A DNA stretch of 64,000 nucleotides from Paraburkholderia unamae (GCF_003268775.1 NZ_QLSU01000019.1:62001-126000), one strand, 5' to 3'; shown: positions 8,303 to 17,593, counted from the first letter of the stretch. Translations and numbers: made by a program. The notes: a model not told the origin generated them from the sequence alone.

Positions 8303-9274
8303 CTAACTGCGTACGACCGTCGGCGAGCCTTGCCAGAAGCCGCCTTGTGCAAGCCGGCGGATCTCCCTCTGGATCAACTCCGAAACAAAGCGCACCGTCT
8401 TGAGCCTGTGATGCTCGCGTGTGGTGGCCAGCGTGAGACAGATCGACATGCCGGGCTGGTCGAGCGGGCGCGCCGCGACGCGGCCGGCCGCGACATCGGG
8501 CGCCACCGTACCGTATGTGAGCAACGTGTAGCCCAGTCCTTGCGCGGCCAGTGAATTCAGCAGCACGGTGCTGTTCGTCTCGTAGATCGGTTGCAGCGGC
8601 GTATCGATTTCGGCGAAGGCTTCTTCCACGAGTTGCCGCACGGCCTGCCCGCGCGTGGGCAGGATTAGTGGTGCGCCAACCAGGTCGGCGATCGTGGGGT
8701 GCTCGATGTCGAGAAGCGGCGAGCCAGGCTTGCCCACCAGGCAGAGGCGCTCCATCAGCAACGGCACGGCGACGAGTCGCGAGTCGGTGGGCGGATCGAA
8801 CAGCACGGCGAGCGACAACTCGTTGTTGAGCAACTGCGCGACGAGCACGCGGCTCACGTCCTGCGTGAGGCTCACGTGCAACCGTGGCCAGTGGGAAGCG
8901 ATCGTCGAGACAACCTGTGCGGCCAGCAGCGAACCCGCCGTATGCGTCATGCCGATGGCCAGCGAGCCGGTCACGTCCTCGGCGGAATGCATGACTTCCT
9001 CGCGCAATTGCGCCAGCTCTATCAGAATGCCGCTGGCCTTGGCGGCCAGCAGCTTGCCTGGCTGCGTGAGCTGGCAGCCTCGATTCGTACGCACGAACAA
9101 CTCGACGCCAAGGTCTTCTTCGAGTCGTTTCATCTTCCGTGTCACCACGGGCTGCGCCATTTCCAGTTGCACGGCGGCGCGCGAGAAGTTCTCCAGCTCG
9201 GCGACTTTGCAGAAGACCCTGAGCACCTCGCAGTCAATGGACTGATTCATCAACGGGATCGTGGATGTAGTCAT
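8303..9274 (-). CDS. LysR family transcriptional regulator
   Basis: A 323-residue regulator. The N-terminal winged helix-turn-helix spans about residues 15-75 (VLRVFCKVAELENFSRAAVQLEMAQPVVTRKMKRLEEDLGVELFVRTNRG), followed by a LysR substrate-binding domain. It is transcribed away from the porin gene and converges with the lactonase gene. Position and orientation make it the likely activator of the surrounding catabolic units, with an acid or acyl-CoA intermediate as inducer. An in-frame ATG at 9250 is an alternative start; neither has a clear ribosome site. Confidence 0.9.
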   Translation of the reverse strand: MTTSTIPLMNQSIDCEVLRVFCKVAELENFSRAAVQLEMAQPVVTRKMKRLEEDLGVELFVRTNRGCQLTQPGKLLAAKASGILIELAQLREEVMHSAEDVTGSLAIGMTHTAGSLLAAQVVSTIASHWPRLHVSLTQDVSRVLVAQLLNNELSLAVLFDPPTDSRLVAVPLLMERLCLVGKPGSPLLDIEHPTIADLVGAPLILPTRGQAVRQLVEEAFAEIDTPLQPIYETNSTVLLNSLAAQGLGYTLLTYGTVAPDVAAGRVAARPLDQPGMSICLTLATTREHHRLKTVRFVSELIQREIRRLAQGGFWQGSPTVVRS

Positions 9275-9656
9275 AGCAAAATCGTATCTCTGATCGAATG
9301 GAGAGATGCTAGCTGCTGTGCGAGGGCGTGTCTATGCCGAACCTGTCTGGTTATCCGGGTCCGCTCCTGAAGCATCCGCGCAGGCATAGGGAATTTCCCT
9401 GAAATACGGTGAATCTCCTGCTTGACCCACTGTGTCGGATAACCAGAAAAGGGGGGGGCGCCGCTGTTCGGACCGCGCTTGCGCCGAGGATATCGGCCAG
9501 ACCATTTTCTGCCTCAGTCATGCTATTGGCGTATGGCTGGCATGTCCTGTCACTCCTACTGCGGAGCCGCCCGGCTCCTTATAGTCGTCTCTACGCATCG
9601 TGCGGCGAGGCCGCGTACGACGCGCATAAATCACAAACAGACTGGAGACAGACGCA
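9275..9656. promoter_or_regulatory. LysR/porin divergent control region with paired operators
   Basis: A 382-bp interval with several ordered signals. A perfect 12-bp inverted repeat pair, TCTGGTTATCCG (9346-9357) and CGGATAACCAGA (9436-9447), has centres exactly 90 bp apart. Near the midpoint lies a compact palindrome, AGGGAA-T-TTCCCT (9388-9400). Downstream, CTACTG (9556-9561), 18 bp, TATAGT (9580-9585) forms the candidate porin promoter. The arrangement fits a LysR tetramer holding two sites, but no binding motif for this regulator is known to me. Confidence 0.5.
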
Positions 9657-10832
9657 ATGAAACGAGCGGTATGGACGCTGTGCGCACTGGGCGCGACCTC
9701 CTGCATCACGGGTGCCGCGCATGCGCAAAGCAGCGTAACGCTTTACGGCATCGTCGACGAAGGGATCATCTTCAATAGCAACTCGGGCGGAAATCGTCAG
9801 TACTACATGGCAAGCGGCGTGCTGAGCGGTAGCCGCTTCGGTTTTCGCGGCGTGGAGGATCTCGGCGGCGGCCTCAAGGCCGTCATGACGCTCGAAAACG
9901 GCTTCGACGTGAACAGCGGAAAACTGGGGCAGGGAGGGCTGATGTTCGGCCGGCAGGCCTTCGTTGGGCTCGCCAGCGACCGCTACGGCTCGCTGCTGTT
10001 CGGGCGGCAGTTCGACTCTGCGGTCGACTTCGTCGGGCCGCTCGGCTTCGCGGCGTTGTACGGCGGGTATATCACGGCGACCGTCGGCGACATGGATAAC
10101 TTCGCGATCGGCAATCGCCTGAACAATGTCATCAAGTATCTGAGCGCGGACTACGGCGGCTTTACGTTTGGCGGATTGTATTCGCCCGGCGGCGTCGCGG
10201 GCGACTTCTCGCGCAATGAGGCCTGGGGAGTTGGCGCAGGCTATACGCGTGGCCCGTTGCGCGTGGGCGTGTCGTTCACGGACCTGCACGACCCCAACGT
10301 GTCTTTCTATGGAACGAGCGTCGCAGGTGCGACGGCTGCGACCAACAACATGGCTTCGGTTGCCACGCGCGGGTTCGCATCGGCTGCTGAGCAGCAGAAT
10401 GCGGCTGCGGCAGTGTCATACACAATCGCTGCGACGACGGTGTCGGGCACCTGGTCGCATGTCACGTTCAAGGACATGAGCGGGGTGGTGGGCGTCCTCA
10501 ATCCAGCCGGTCTCAGCGGGTCGGTGACGTTCAATAATTTCGCCATCGCGCTGAAGTACCAATGGACGCCGGCGCTCCTCACCGCCGCACAGTTTGCCCG
10601 CATGACCGGCAGTTCGGTGGCGGGCAAGCAGGGCGCGGCCTATAACCAGGTCGATATCGCGGCCGATTACCTGCTCTCCAAACGCACCGATGTGTACTTC
10701 ACGGCGGTCTATCAGACCGCGTCGGGCACGCAATCGGACGGCAAACCGGCCGTCGCGGCGATCAACGTGATCAGTCCGTCGTCCACGTCGCATCAGGCGG
10801 CGGTGCGATTCGCCATCCGGCATCGCTTTTAA
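9657..10832 (+). CDS. Gram-negative trimeric porin
   Basis: A 391-residue outer-membrane porin of the Burkholderia OmpC-like family. It has a signal peptide ending AAHAQ|SSVTLYGIVDEG, and QSSVTLYG is the standard first strand. The YYMASGVLSGSRFGFRGVEDLGGGLKAVMTLENGFDVNSG region is strongly conserved, a long loop 3 region follows, and the last strand ends AIRHRF with terminal Phe. GGAG 8 bases upstream supports the start. Being divergent from the LysR gene and sharing a promoter pattern with the thiolase unit, it probably gives the pathway substrate access to the periplasm. Confidence 0.93.
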   Translation: MKRAVWTLCALGATSCITGAAHAQSSVTLYGIVDEGIIFNSNSGGNRQYYMASGVLSGSRFGFRGVEDLGGGLKAVMTLENGFDVNSGKLGQGGLMFGRQAFVGLASDRYGSLLFGRQFDSAVDFVGPLGFAALYGGYITATVGDMDNFAIGNRLNNVIKYLSADYGGFTFGGLYSPGGVAGDFSRNEAWGVGAGYTRGPLRVGVSFTDLHDPNVSFYGTSVAGATAATNNMASVATRGFASAAEQQNAAAAVSYTIAATTVSGTWSHVTFKDMSGVVGVLNPAGLSGSVTFNNFAIALKYQWTPALLTAAQFARMTGSSVAGKQGAAYNQVDIAADYLLSKRTDVYFTAVYQTASGTQSDGKPAVAAINVISPSSTSHQAAVRFAIRHRF

Positions 10833-10837
10833 CGACG

Positions 10838-10862
10838 CCTGGCCGGCGTTCTCGCGGCCAGG
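10838..10862. terminator. Terminator hairpin between convergent porin and CoA-transferase genes
   Basis: An 8-bp perfect stem CCTGGCCG (10838-10845) and CGGCCAGG (10855-10862) with a 9-base loop occupies the 41-bp gap between two convergent genes. It could stop transcription from both sides. Confidence 0.6.
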
Positions 10863-10873
10863 ATCGACACAGA

Positions 10874-12145
10874 TCAGAACAAGGTGGAGGCCTTGCGCTC
10901 GAGTTCCTCGCGATGCTCGGGCGCCGCAATGGCGATCATGCGGCGCATGCGTTGCGCGAGGCCGCAGCCGCGCAGATCGGCGATGCCGTGTTCAGTCACC
11001 ATGACACCCGCATCGCAGCGCGCGGTGCTGACCGGCCCGGAGAGCGAAGCGACGATGCGCGAACGGGTGCCAGCGGTGGCGCGCAAGGCGATGATCGGCA
11101 GGCCACCTTCGCTCGCGTGCGCGGCACGCAGGAAATCGGGCGCGCCGCCAACGGCGCCGAGATACATGCTGTTGGCGACTTCGGCGTTCGCCTGACCGGT
11201 GAGATCGACTTCGATGGCCGAATTGATCGCGGTGAAACGCGGCAGCGCACGCAAAACCTCCGCACCATGTGTGTCTTGCGTGCCGCGCAATTCGAGCGCC
11301 GGATTGTCGTCGGCAAAGCGGCTCAAACGACGCGAGCCCATCAACAGTCCAGCCACGCTGACGCCTGTATCGCGGCGTTTGAAAGCGTTGGTGAGGGCGC
11401 CCGCTTCGACGAGGTCGACCAATGCATCACCCGCAATGCCCGAATGAAACCCAAGGCCTCTGCGGTCGCACAGAAGACGCAGTGTTGCTTCGGCAACACC
11501 GCCCAGACCCACCTGCAAGGTTGCGCGGTCCTCGATGAGGCTCGCCACATGATGCGCGATCTGTTCTTCGATCGCCGAAGGCACGGGCGGAGTCATTTCG
11601 AGCGGTGCTTCCTGCGCCGGGACGAGCAGATCGATCTGTTCGCGTCGTAATGCGCAGGTCCCGCGTGTGCGGGGCACCGCGGGGTGAACTTCCGCAATCA
11701 CGACGCGTGCGTGGCGCAAGGCTTCTGCGAGCAGGTCGTAGGCGTGCCCGAGACGGTAGCGGCCGTCGCGGTCCGGCGCCGACACCTGTAGCAGCACCAC
11801 GTCCACGCGCACATTGCGGCGCGCGAGGTCTCGCTGCAACAGCGAGTACGGGGAAGGCAAAATGTCGAGCAGGCCCGCTTGCGCTAGCGCGCGGTTACCG
11901 CCCGCACCACAATAGCTCAGGAAGGAAAAGTGATCGGCGTGAGCGGGTTGCAGCGTGCCACCCACGTCGATGCCTAGCAACAGGTTCAGCCGCCGGAAGG
12001 CGCTGCGCTGGGCAACGAGCGCGCGCGTGAGGGTGCGGGGCTCGGCGCATGCCTGTCCCCACATGATCGTATCGCCATCGCGCAGCCAGGGCGTGAGGTC
12101 GGGCAGCGTGTGGACGTCGCCACAATTGTCCAGGGTTGGCGTCAT
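10874..12145 (-). CDS. Acetyl-CoA hydrolase/4-hydroxybutyrate CoA-transferase-like protein
   Basis: A 423-residue class I CoA-transferase (acetyl-CoA hydrolase/transferase family). The C-terminal half contains INSAIEVDLTGQANAEV, where the conserved Glu lies in the segment that usually holds the catalytic residue, then MYLGAVGGAPDFLRAA and VMVTEHGIADLRG, all family hallmarks. It would move CoA between an acyl-CoA and a free acid. It is the last gene of a minus-strand unit of three (acyl-CoA dehydrogenase, CaiB-type transferase, this gene) with a 3-bp gap to the gene before it. Confidence 0.85.
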   Translation of the reverse strand: MTPTLDNCGDVHTLPDLTPWLRDGDTIMWGQACAEPRTLTRALVAQRSAFRRLNLLLGIDVGGTLQPAHADHFSFLSYCGAGGNRALAQAGLLDILPSPYSLLQRDLARRNVRVDVVLLQVSAPDRDGRYRLGHAYDLLAEALRHARVVIAEVHPAVPRTRGTCALRREQIDLLVPAQEAPLEMTPPVPSAIEEQIAHHVASLIEDRATLQVGLGGVAEATLRLLCDRRGLGFHSGIAGDALVDLVEAGALTNAFKRRDTGVSVAGLLMGSRRLSRFADDNPALELRGTQDTHGAEVLRALPRFTAINSAIEVDLTGQANAEVANSMYLGAVGGAPDFLRAAHASEGGLPIIALRATAGTRSRIVASLSGPVSTARCDAGVMVTEHGIADLRGCGLAQRMRRMIAIAAPEHREELERKASTLF

Positions 12146-12148
12146 GGC

Positions 12149-13393
12149 TCAGTTGTCAGCGCGAGCGGCGCGTCCGATCACTTTGCGCTCGTATAGCGCA
12201 CCCAGTTGGGCCGTATTCAGGCCGAGTATTTCGGAAAGTACCTGTTCCGTGTGTTCGCCGAGTTGTGGCGCCGACTTTGCCGGTGCACGCTCGAAACCCG
12301 AAAAGGCAAGCGGCAAGCCGGGCGCCAGCAACTCGCCGACGCCGGGTTGCGCGAGAGCGGTGAACAGTGGATTGCGTGTCGAGCATTCCGGATCGTCACG
12401 TACCAGTTGCTGTACAGTCTGATAACGGCTCCAGCACACGCCGTGTGCATCGAAGTGCGCGGCAATGTCAGCGAACGCTCGCGCGGCGATCCACGGCTCG
12501 ATCAAGCTGGCGATGTCCGCGCGTGCCTTGAAGCGTTCGCCCTCGCGACGGAGGTCTACGCCTCGCGTGCGCTCCAGCGCTGCGATAGCGGGCGACAGTC
12601 CTGTCGCCTCGCATAGCGATTTCCATTGCCTCCCTGTCAATGCGACGATCATGACGCGCTCGCCGTCGGCGCTGACGAAATCGCGGCCGAAGGCGCCGAA
12701 GAGGTCGTTGCCCAGTGCTTCGCGGCTCATGCCAAGCTGGGCTTCGGCGATCAGGCCTAGATGGCCCATGACAGCGAGTGCCGTATCTTCGAGCGCGAGG
12801 CGGACATGCTGGCCCGCGCCTGTTTTGCGCCGCGTGCGTTCCGCCGCGAGGATGCCGGTCGCGGCGAGGTTGCCGGCAATGAGGTCCCAGGCGGGGAGCA
12901 TGTGATTGCAGGCTGCCGGCGGTGCGGTGACGTTGCTGGCGGGCCCGGTGAGATAGGGGATGCCCATGCGCGGATTAACCGTGTAGTCGACTGCCGAACG
13001 ACCATGACGGTCACCCATGATCGTTAGCTGGATAAGGTCGGTTCGATGCGCGCGCAACGTCTCGTAATCGAGAAAACCGCGTGCCGGAAAGTTCGTGAGC
13101 AGCACGCCGGCATCGGGCCCTGGCGCCGTGATGAGTGCGGTGGCCAACTCGCGCCCCGCGTCCGATGCGATATCGATCGTCACCGACTTCTTGGCCTTGT
13201 TGAGCCCGCACCAGAACAGGCTCGTGCCGTCTTTGGCGACAGGCCACCGGCGGTGGTCCAGGCCGCCGCCGAGTGGGTCGATCCGGATTACCTCTGCGCC
13301 CAGTTGAGCTAGTGTCATGCCGCCAAGCGGCGCGGCGACAAAGGCCGACGCCTCGATGATACGCATGCCTTGCAGGATGGTGTCAGCCAGCAT
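12149..13393 (-). CDS. CaiB/BaiF family (class III) CoA-transferase
   Basis: A 414-residue formyl-CoA transferase-like enzyme. The N-terminus LQGMRIIEASAFVAAPLGGMTLAQLGAEVIRIDPLGGG is the usual first Rossmann strand with CoA-binding residues. LFWCGLNKAKKSVTIDIASDAGRELA and KTGAGQHVRLALEDTALAVMG are family segments. It transfers CoA between carboxylic acids via enzyme-bound anhydride intermediates. It overlaps the acyl-CoA dehydrogenase gene by 11 bp. Two CoA-transferases of different class side by side suggest one activates the substrate and the other recycles CoA from a product. Confidence 0.87.
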   Translation of the reverse strand: MLADTILQGMRIIEASAFVAAPLGGMTLAQLGAEVIRIDPLGGGLDHRRWPVAKDGTSLFWCGLNKAKKSVTIDIASDAGRELATALITAPGPDAGVLLTNFPARGFLDYETLRAHRTDLIQLTIMGDRHGRSAVDYTVNPRMGIPYLTGPASNVTAPPAACNHMLPAWDLIAGNLAATGILAAERTRRKTGAGQHVRLALEDTALAVMGHLGLIAEAQLGMSREALGNDLFGAFGRDFVSADGERVMIVALTGRQWKSLCEATGLSPAIAALERTRGVDLRREGERFKARADIASLIEPWIAARAFADIAAHFDAHGVCWSRYQTVQQLVRDDPECSTRNPLFTALAQPGVGELLAPGLPLAFSGFERAPAKSAPQLGEHTEQVLSEILGLNTAQLGALYERKVIGRAARADN

Positions 13394-15080
13394 GCTGCGC
13401 CTCTCTTTTCGAAGTCAGGCGCGCGAACGCATCGTCGTACAGTGCGCGGGCGATCACCTTGAGCGCAAGCGTTTCTTCGGCGCCCTCGAAAATAGAGAGC
13501 ACGCGCGCGTCGACGAAATAGCGGCTCACCGCGGACTCCTCCGCATAGCCCATACCGCCGTGAATCTGCAAAGCTTCGCGTGTGACACTCTCGGCCGAGC
13601 GACAGGCGATCAACTTGACGAGACTCGCTTCCATCTGCGAGCCGCCGCGTTCGAGACGCGCCGCAATCGCGTAGGTGAGTTTGCGGCAGGCAGCGTAGCG
13701 CGCGGCCATGCGGGCGATTTTCAGGCGTGTCAGGGGGAACTCGCTCAGCGGTGCGCCGAAGACCTTGCGGTCGGCTGCGTACCGAATGGCGGCATCGAGT
13801 GCCGCGCGCATCACGCCAGTCGCGCGGGCAGCGGTTTGCATGCGGCCGCCAGTCATTCCGGCCATGGTGTAGTAGAAACCTCTGCCAAGACCGGCCTCGC
13901 CGCCGAGCACGTGAGTGTCAGGAACGAAGTAGTTTTCGAAATGAAGGTCGAATGAGTGCATGCCGCGATAGCCGATGGTCGGAATCGCGCGCCCGTCGAG
14001 CCGCCCGCCTTCTGGCTGCACGTACTCGAATGCGTGAGCGTCGAAAGAAGGCTTCTCGACCAGCATGATGCTCAGGCCCCGATGGCCGCTGCGTTTGTCC
14101 GGATCGGTGCGCGTGACGACCATCAGCAGATTCGCCATGCCTGCGAACGTGCACCAGGTTTTCGCGCCGTCGAGCCGCCATCCTCCCTCGACCCGCGTGC
14201 CTTTCAGCGTCAGCGCCGCGACATCGGAGCCAAAATCGGGTTCCGTGATCGCAATGGCGCACAGCGTTTCGCCGGATGCAATGGGGGGCAGCCAGGCCCG
14301 CTTTTGCTCGTCGGTGCCGCCGCTCAGTAGTGCACGCGACAGTATCTCCGGGCGGGTAATCAGGCTGCCGGCCGCGGCGAGAGAGGCTTGTGCAAGCACT
14401 TCCGTCACCGCAACCATCATTTGCGTGTCGTCGCCTGTCGAGCTAGCACTCCCGCCATACGCGGCAGGAATGGATAAGCCGAACGCGCCCATCGCGCGCA
14501 TCCCGTCGAGAATCTCGTTCGGGATGGTCTCGTCTTCCCGGTGAATGCGCTCGGCGAGCGGCGCGACGACTTCTTCCGCGAAGCGGCGGAAGGCATCTTG
14601 CGCCATCGCGACGTCTTCGGGCTTTGCGATCCGGGCAATATCATCGGCCTGTGCGACGCATTCCCCGAGGTCCACGAGGGCGTCGCTGCGGGCCGCCACG
14701 TGTCGCAGCCTCACGAGGTCGATGCTCTGCATTTGCGCATGAAGGTCCGTAGGCGGAATGCCGAGGTCGACATAGAGCGTGTCGAGACGGCTCAGCACGC
14801 TGCCGATCGCTTCAGCCGCAAACGCGAGGCTCAGGCGCGCATCCAGCTCGGTGGCATTCGCCTGCGGAGCGCAACTTGTTTCGGCGGCGAGCAGTTCCGC
14901 GCTTGCGAATGCAATTTCATAGCTTGCCGGCTGGTATTCGTCCAAACGTTGCGAGTCGAGTTCGCCCGCGATGCAGCACGAGCGCACAACGGCAAGCACG
15001 GCCTCGTCGAGCAGCCAGCGCACGCGGCCAAGCACGGCGTTGGCCAACGTGAAGGTTTCCGGGAGGGATTGATCGAGCAT
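13383..15080 (-). CDS. Acyl-CoA dehydrogenase with a long N-terminal extension
   Basis: A 565-residue flavoenzyme, longer than the usual 380-400. The catalytic core starts near residue 175 (AMAQDAFRRFAEEVVAPLAERIHREDETIPNEILDGMRAMGAFGLSIP). The FAD/substrate motif is ITEPDFGSDVAALTLKGTRVEGGWRLDGAKTWCTFAG. The C-terminal part has QIHGGMGYAEESAVSRYFVDARVLSIFEGAEE, with a Glu where the catalytic base lies in many family members. The first 170 residues are helical and resemble a second, degenerate acyl-CoA dehydrogenase helical domain. It heads the three-gene minus-strand unit and would introduce a double bond into an acyl-CoA. Confidence 0.87.
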   Translation of the reverse strand: MLDQSLPETFTLANAVLGRVRWLLDEAVLAVVRSCCIAGELDSQRLDEYQPASYEIAFASAELLAAETSCAPQANATELDARLSLAFAAEAIGSVLSRLDTLYVDLGIPPTDLHAQMQSIDLVRLRHVAARSDALVDLGECVAQADDIARIAKPEDVAMAQDAFRRFAEEVVAPLAERIHREDETIPNEILDGMRAMGAFGLSIPAAYGGSASSTGDDTQMMVAVTEVLAQASLAAAGSLITRPEILSRALLSGGTDEQKRAWLPPIASGETLCAIAITEPDFGSDVAALTLKGTRVEGGWRLDGAKTWCTFAGMANLLMVVTRTDPDKRSGHRGLSIMLVEKPSFDAHAFEYVQPEGGRLDGRAIPTIGYRGMHSFDLHFENYFVPDTHVLGGEAGLGRGFYYTMAGMTGGRMQTAARATGVMRAALDAAIRYAADRKVFGAPLSEFPLTRLKIARMAARYAACRKLTYAIAARLERGGSQMEASLVKLIACRSAESVTREALQIHGGMGYAEESAVSRYFVDARVLSIFEGAEETLALKVIARALYDDAFARLTSKREAQHAG

Positions 15081-15380
15081 GTTCGTATTCGCGGACGCAG
15101 TACGCGCTGTCCTGGGAGCAAGGGTTTGAAATCCAGACGCGTACCGGTTCGATACGCGGCGGCACCAATGGCGGAGTAACTTGCAGAAGGATAGGGGGCC
15201 GTGCCATTGCCCGATAGCATTCGCCCGGCATGGCAGCGATGCGCGCAGCGTATGTCAGCTGCCTTGGTAGGTCCACGCGCAGATCGAATCGACTAAGCTA
15301 GTCAGTCTGAAGCAGATCTTTTTCACGAAGGCTTTCGACCATTCAACCTGACCGGCCCAGGCCGAGACGAGGATAGCAAC
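15081..15380. other. Divergent intergenic region
   Basis: A 300-bp interval between the acyl-CoA dehydrogenase gene (-) and the F420-type reductase-like gene (+). It must hold both promoters. I see no strong palindrome, no clear copy of the CTACTG-N18-TATAGT pattern, and no coding sequence. Confidence 0.5.
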
Positions 15381-16040
15381 ATGAAGATTGGGATAATTGG
15401 CGCCGGATATATTGGCCGTGCACTTGCTGCGCTGGCGAAAACGCATGGCGACGTCGCGATGGTCAGCAATTCGCGCGGACCCGCAACGCTAGGCAGTACG
15501 AAATCTGGGATTGGGTGCGAAATTGGGACTGTCGAAGAGGCCGTGGCGTTCGGGGATATCGTCGTGCTGGCCGTACCGTTGCGCAACGTATGGGATTTGT
15601 CCCCGCGACTGCTGGAAACAAAAGTAGTGATCGATACGTGCAACTACTATCCGGAGCGGGATGCCCAGATCGAGGAACTGGACCAGCGGGCGAACACGAC
15701 ATCCGGCATGGTTGCGCATCACTTCACGGGAGCACGCGTTGTCAAGGCGTTCAACGCGATACTCGCGAAAGACATCGAGACCACGGGGGCGGTAGCGGGC
15801 GCACGTGGGCGACGTGCGCTACCGATTGCAGGGGACGAAGAAGAGGCAAAGCTGCTTGTCACCCGGCTTCTGGATCGCTACGGATTCGATACAGTCGACG
15901 TGGGTGCGCTGAGCGAGAGCTGGCGTTTCGAGCGTGCCAAACCCGCGTACTGCATTCCGTTCGATCGCGACGGCCTGCAAGGAGCGCTGGCGGCTGCGCG
16001 TCGCGAATTCGAACTCCCCCATGGTTCATGGCGCAGATGA
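15381..16040 (+). CDS. NADP-dependent F420-type oxidoreductase family protein
   Basis: A 219-residue Rossmann protein. MKIGIIGAGYIGRALAALA at the N-terminus is the GxGxxG nucleotide site, followed by VAMVSNSRGPATL, where the residues after strand 2 favour NADPH. VVLAVPLRNVWDL and VIDTCNYYPERD plus VVKAFNAI match the coenzyme F420-dependent NADP oxidoreductase family (YrpG/FNO-like), which in non-F420 bacteria has unclear substrates. It is divergent from the acyl-CoA dehydrogenase unit and has no same-strand partner. Confidence 0.78.
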   Translation: MKIGIIGAGYIGRALAALAKTHGDVAMVSNSRGPATLGSTKSGIGCEIGTVEEAVAFGDIVVLAVPLRNVWDLSPRLLETKVVIDTCNYYPERDAQIEELDQRANTTSGMVAHHFTGARVVKAFNAILAKDIETTGAVAGARGRRALPIAGDEEEAKLLVTRLLDRYGFDTVDVGALSESWRFERAKPAYCIPFDRDGLQGALAAARREFELPHGSWRR

Positions 16041-16777
16041 AGGGCGTCATGAGGCATGATGCATCGAGTTGACTTGCGTATGCGCTGTACGCTCGCCGCG
16101 ATAGTCGCGCGGCCATGGCGGCGGCGTTAGCTCTGAGTGACGGCATTCTCCCTGCTTGCCAGAGTGAATTGATGCCGCGCATGGTGAGGTGAACACTGCG
16201 GGATAGAATCGCAAACTAGCGATGGTTTCCCGCAGCGCCATCTCCAGTCGTTTGCGTTGCGCGAGGCGGTCCTCGATCGTTCCTGAACCCTTAACGGGAA
16301 CAATATCGCTTCAAGAGACTTTGCAACAGGTTGTTCTGTTGACGGACTAATGAAGCAATTTGTGCGCATTCCGCCGCCAAGGGCGGATCTGCACATGACG
16401 TTCAGCTCTGTCTAACGTTGTCGTGTGGCTCAGCTCGGCGAGCGCTTGACACCCACGTTGGCAGCCGTTAGCCGGGGCCGCGCGCGTTCAGCATGCGCCG
16501 GCTGGCTCATTTCAGTCCTTTCGGACTTCTCGGGCGCCGTCGCAATAAGAGGCCGCCGAAAAAACCTGCATCGCGCCGAACCGCGCCAACCGTCACACAG
16601 ATGAAGGGCGCCTGCGCGGTAGTGCAGAACGTTCGTAATCGCGTAAATGCCTAATTCCGCTTGGGCAGTCATCTTCCTGCAATCATCGACGGGCGCATTT
16701 TACGATGAGGGTTCGGAAACCTGCCCCGTCATCTTGGGCACTCACTAGATAAGACCTTCTAATAATCGCTGGCAACT
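16041..16777. other. 737-bp intergenic stretch, no recognised gene
   Basis: All six readings here are short and Arg/Ser/Pro rich, without ribosome sites or family motifs. The stretch marks the passage from the catabolic cluster to an accessory zone of damaged genes. No transfer RNA or attachment site could be found by eye. Confidence 0.5.
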
Positions 16778-17593
16778 ATGCACCTATACGAGCTTTTGAG
16801 AAAGTGGGAACCAGGCTTCACGCCGATGGGTGCCAAGACTCACCTCGCCAGATTTAATGGCCGGGAACGGCCTATGGACGTCTTTATCGCAGGAGATTTC
16901 GACAATTGGCAGGCTTGGCAAAGCCGAAGGAATTTCTCGCGACGATTCGTCGTGTCGATGATCGATGCAGGCGGAGCCAGGTGGCTGTATGCCGGGCTCT
17001 TCGAAGTCAAGGGTACGAAGGCGATTGAAGAGCCGAAGCCCCACTTCATCTACGACCTGCGGTGGATCGCGAGCGCCGATGAATACGTAGGTCGCCTCTA
17101 CGTGAAAAGTGCGTATAAAGAGCGCGCAAGTTATGTCCGCGGCGAGACGCTCGAGGACGATCTTGAGCTTGCGGAGCTGCTGCCTGAGCGAGTCAGCTAC
17201 GGTCGGTTTCCTGGCTTCAAGAGGGTCAACCTGTGAAAGGCGCAACTCGATATCATCATCTCGCAAGATATCGAGTCCTGGCGGACGGCGCTGTCGAACG
17301 TCAAGGGCATTTACCTTATCACCGATACCAGCAACGGCAAATTGTATGTTGGTAAGGCAGACGGCGAGCACGGCATATGGCAGCGCTGGTCGAGCTACGT
17401 CGCAAACGGTCACGGCAACAATGTCGCCCTCGCGAAGGAACTTGGCCTGGCCGGTCCCGAACGCCGCAACGACTTTAGCTTTTCTCTCCTTGAGATAGCG
17501 GATATCCAATCGACGAGCGAGGAGATTGCGCGCCGGGAGAGCCACTGGAAGGAAGTGCTCGCGTCTCGGGAGCACGGATACAATCGCAATTAA
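16778..17593 (+). pseudogene. GIY-YIG nuclease family gene split by an in-frame stop
   Basis: Two frames are exactly in phase, 16778-17236 (152 codons) and 17237-17593, separated only by TGA at 17234-17236. Reading through gives a 271-codon product: an N-terminal domain of unknown function (HLYELLRKWEPG... with FAGDFDNWQAW-like features) and a C-terminal GIY-YIG domain, KGIYLITDTSNGKLYVGKADG followed by IWQRWSSYV. In the split state the nuclease domain has no good start codon, so the gene looks inactivated by a single base change (CGA or TGG to TGA). A sequencing error is the alternative. Confidence 0.75.

Noticed and set aside
16041..16777. Small basic frames in the 16-kb gap
   Set aside because: Arg/Ser/Pro-rich products without starts or families, usual for non-coding high-GC sequence.
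17234..17236. Selenocysteine decoding of TGA in the GIY-YIG gene
   Set aside because: The position is in a linker, not a redox site, and no SECIS-like hairpin follows directly. A nonsense mutation is simpler.
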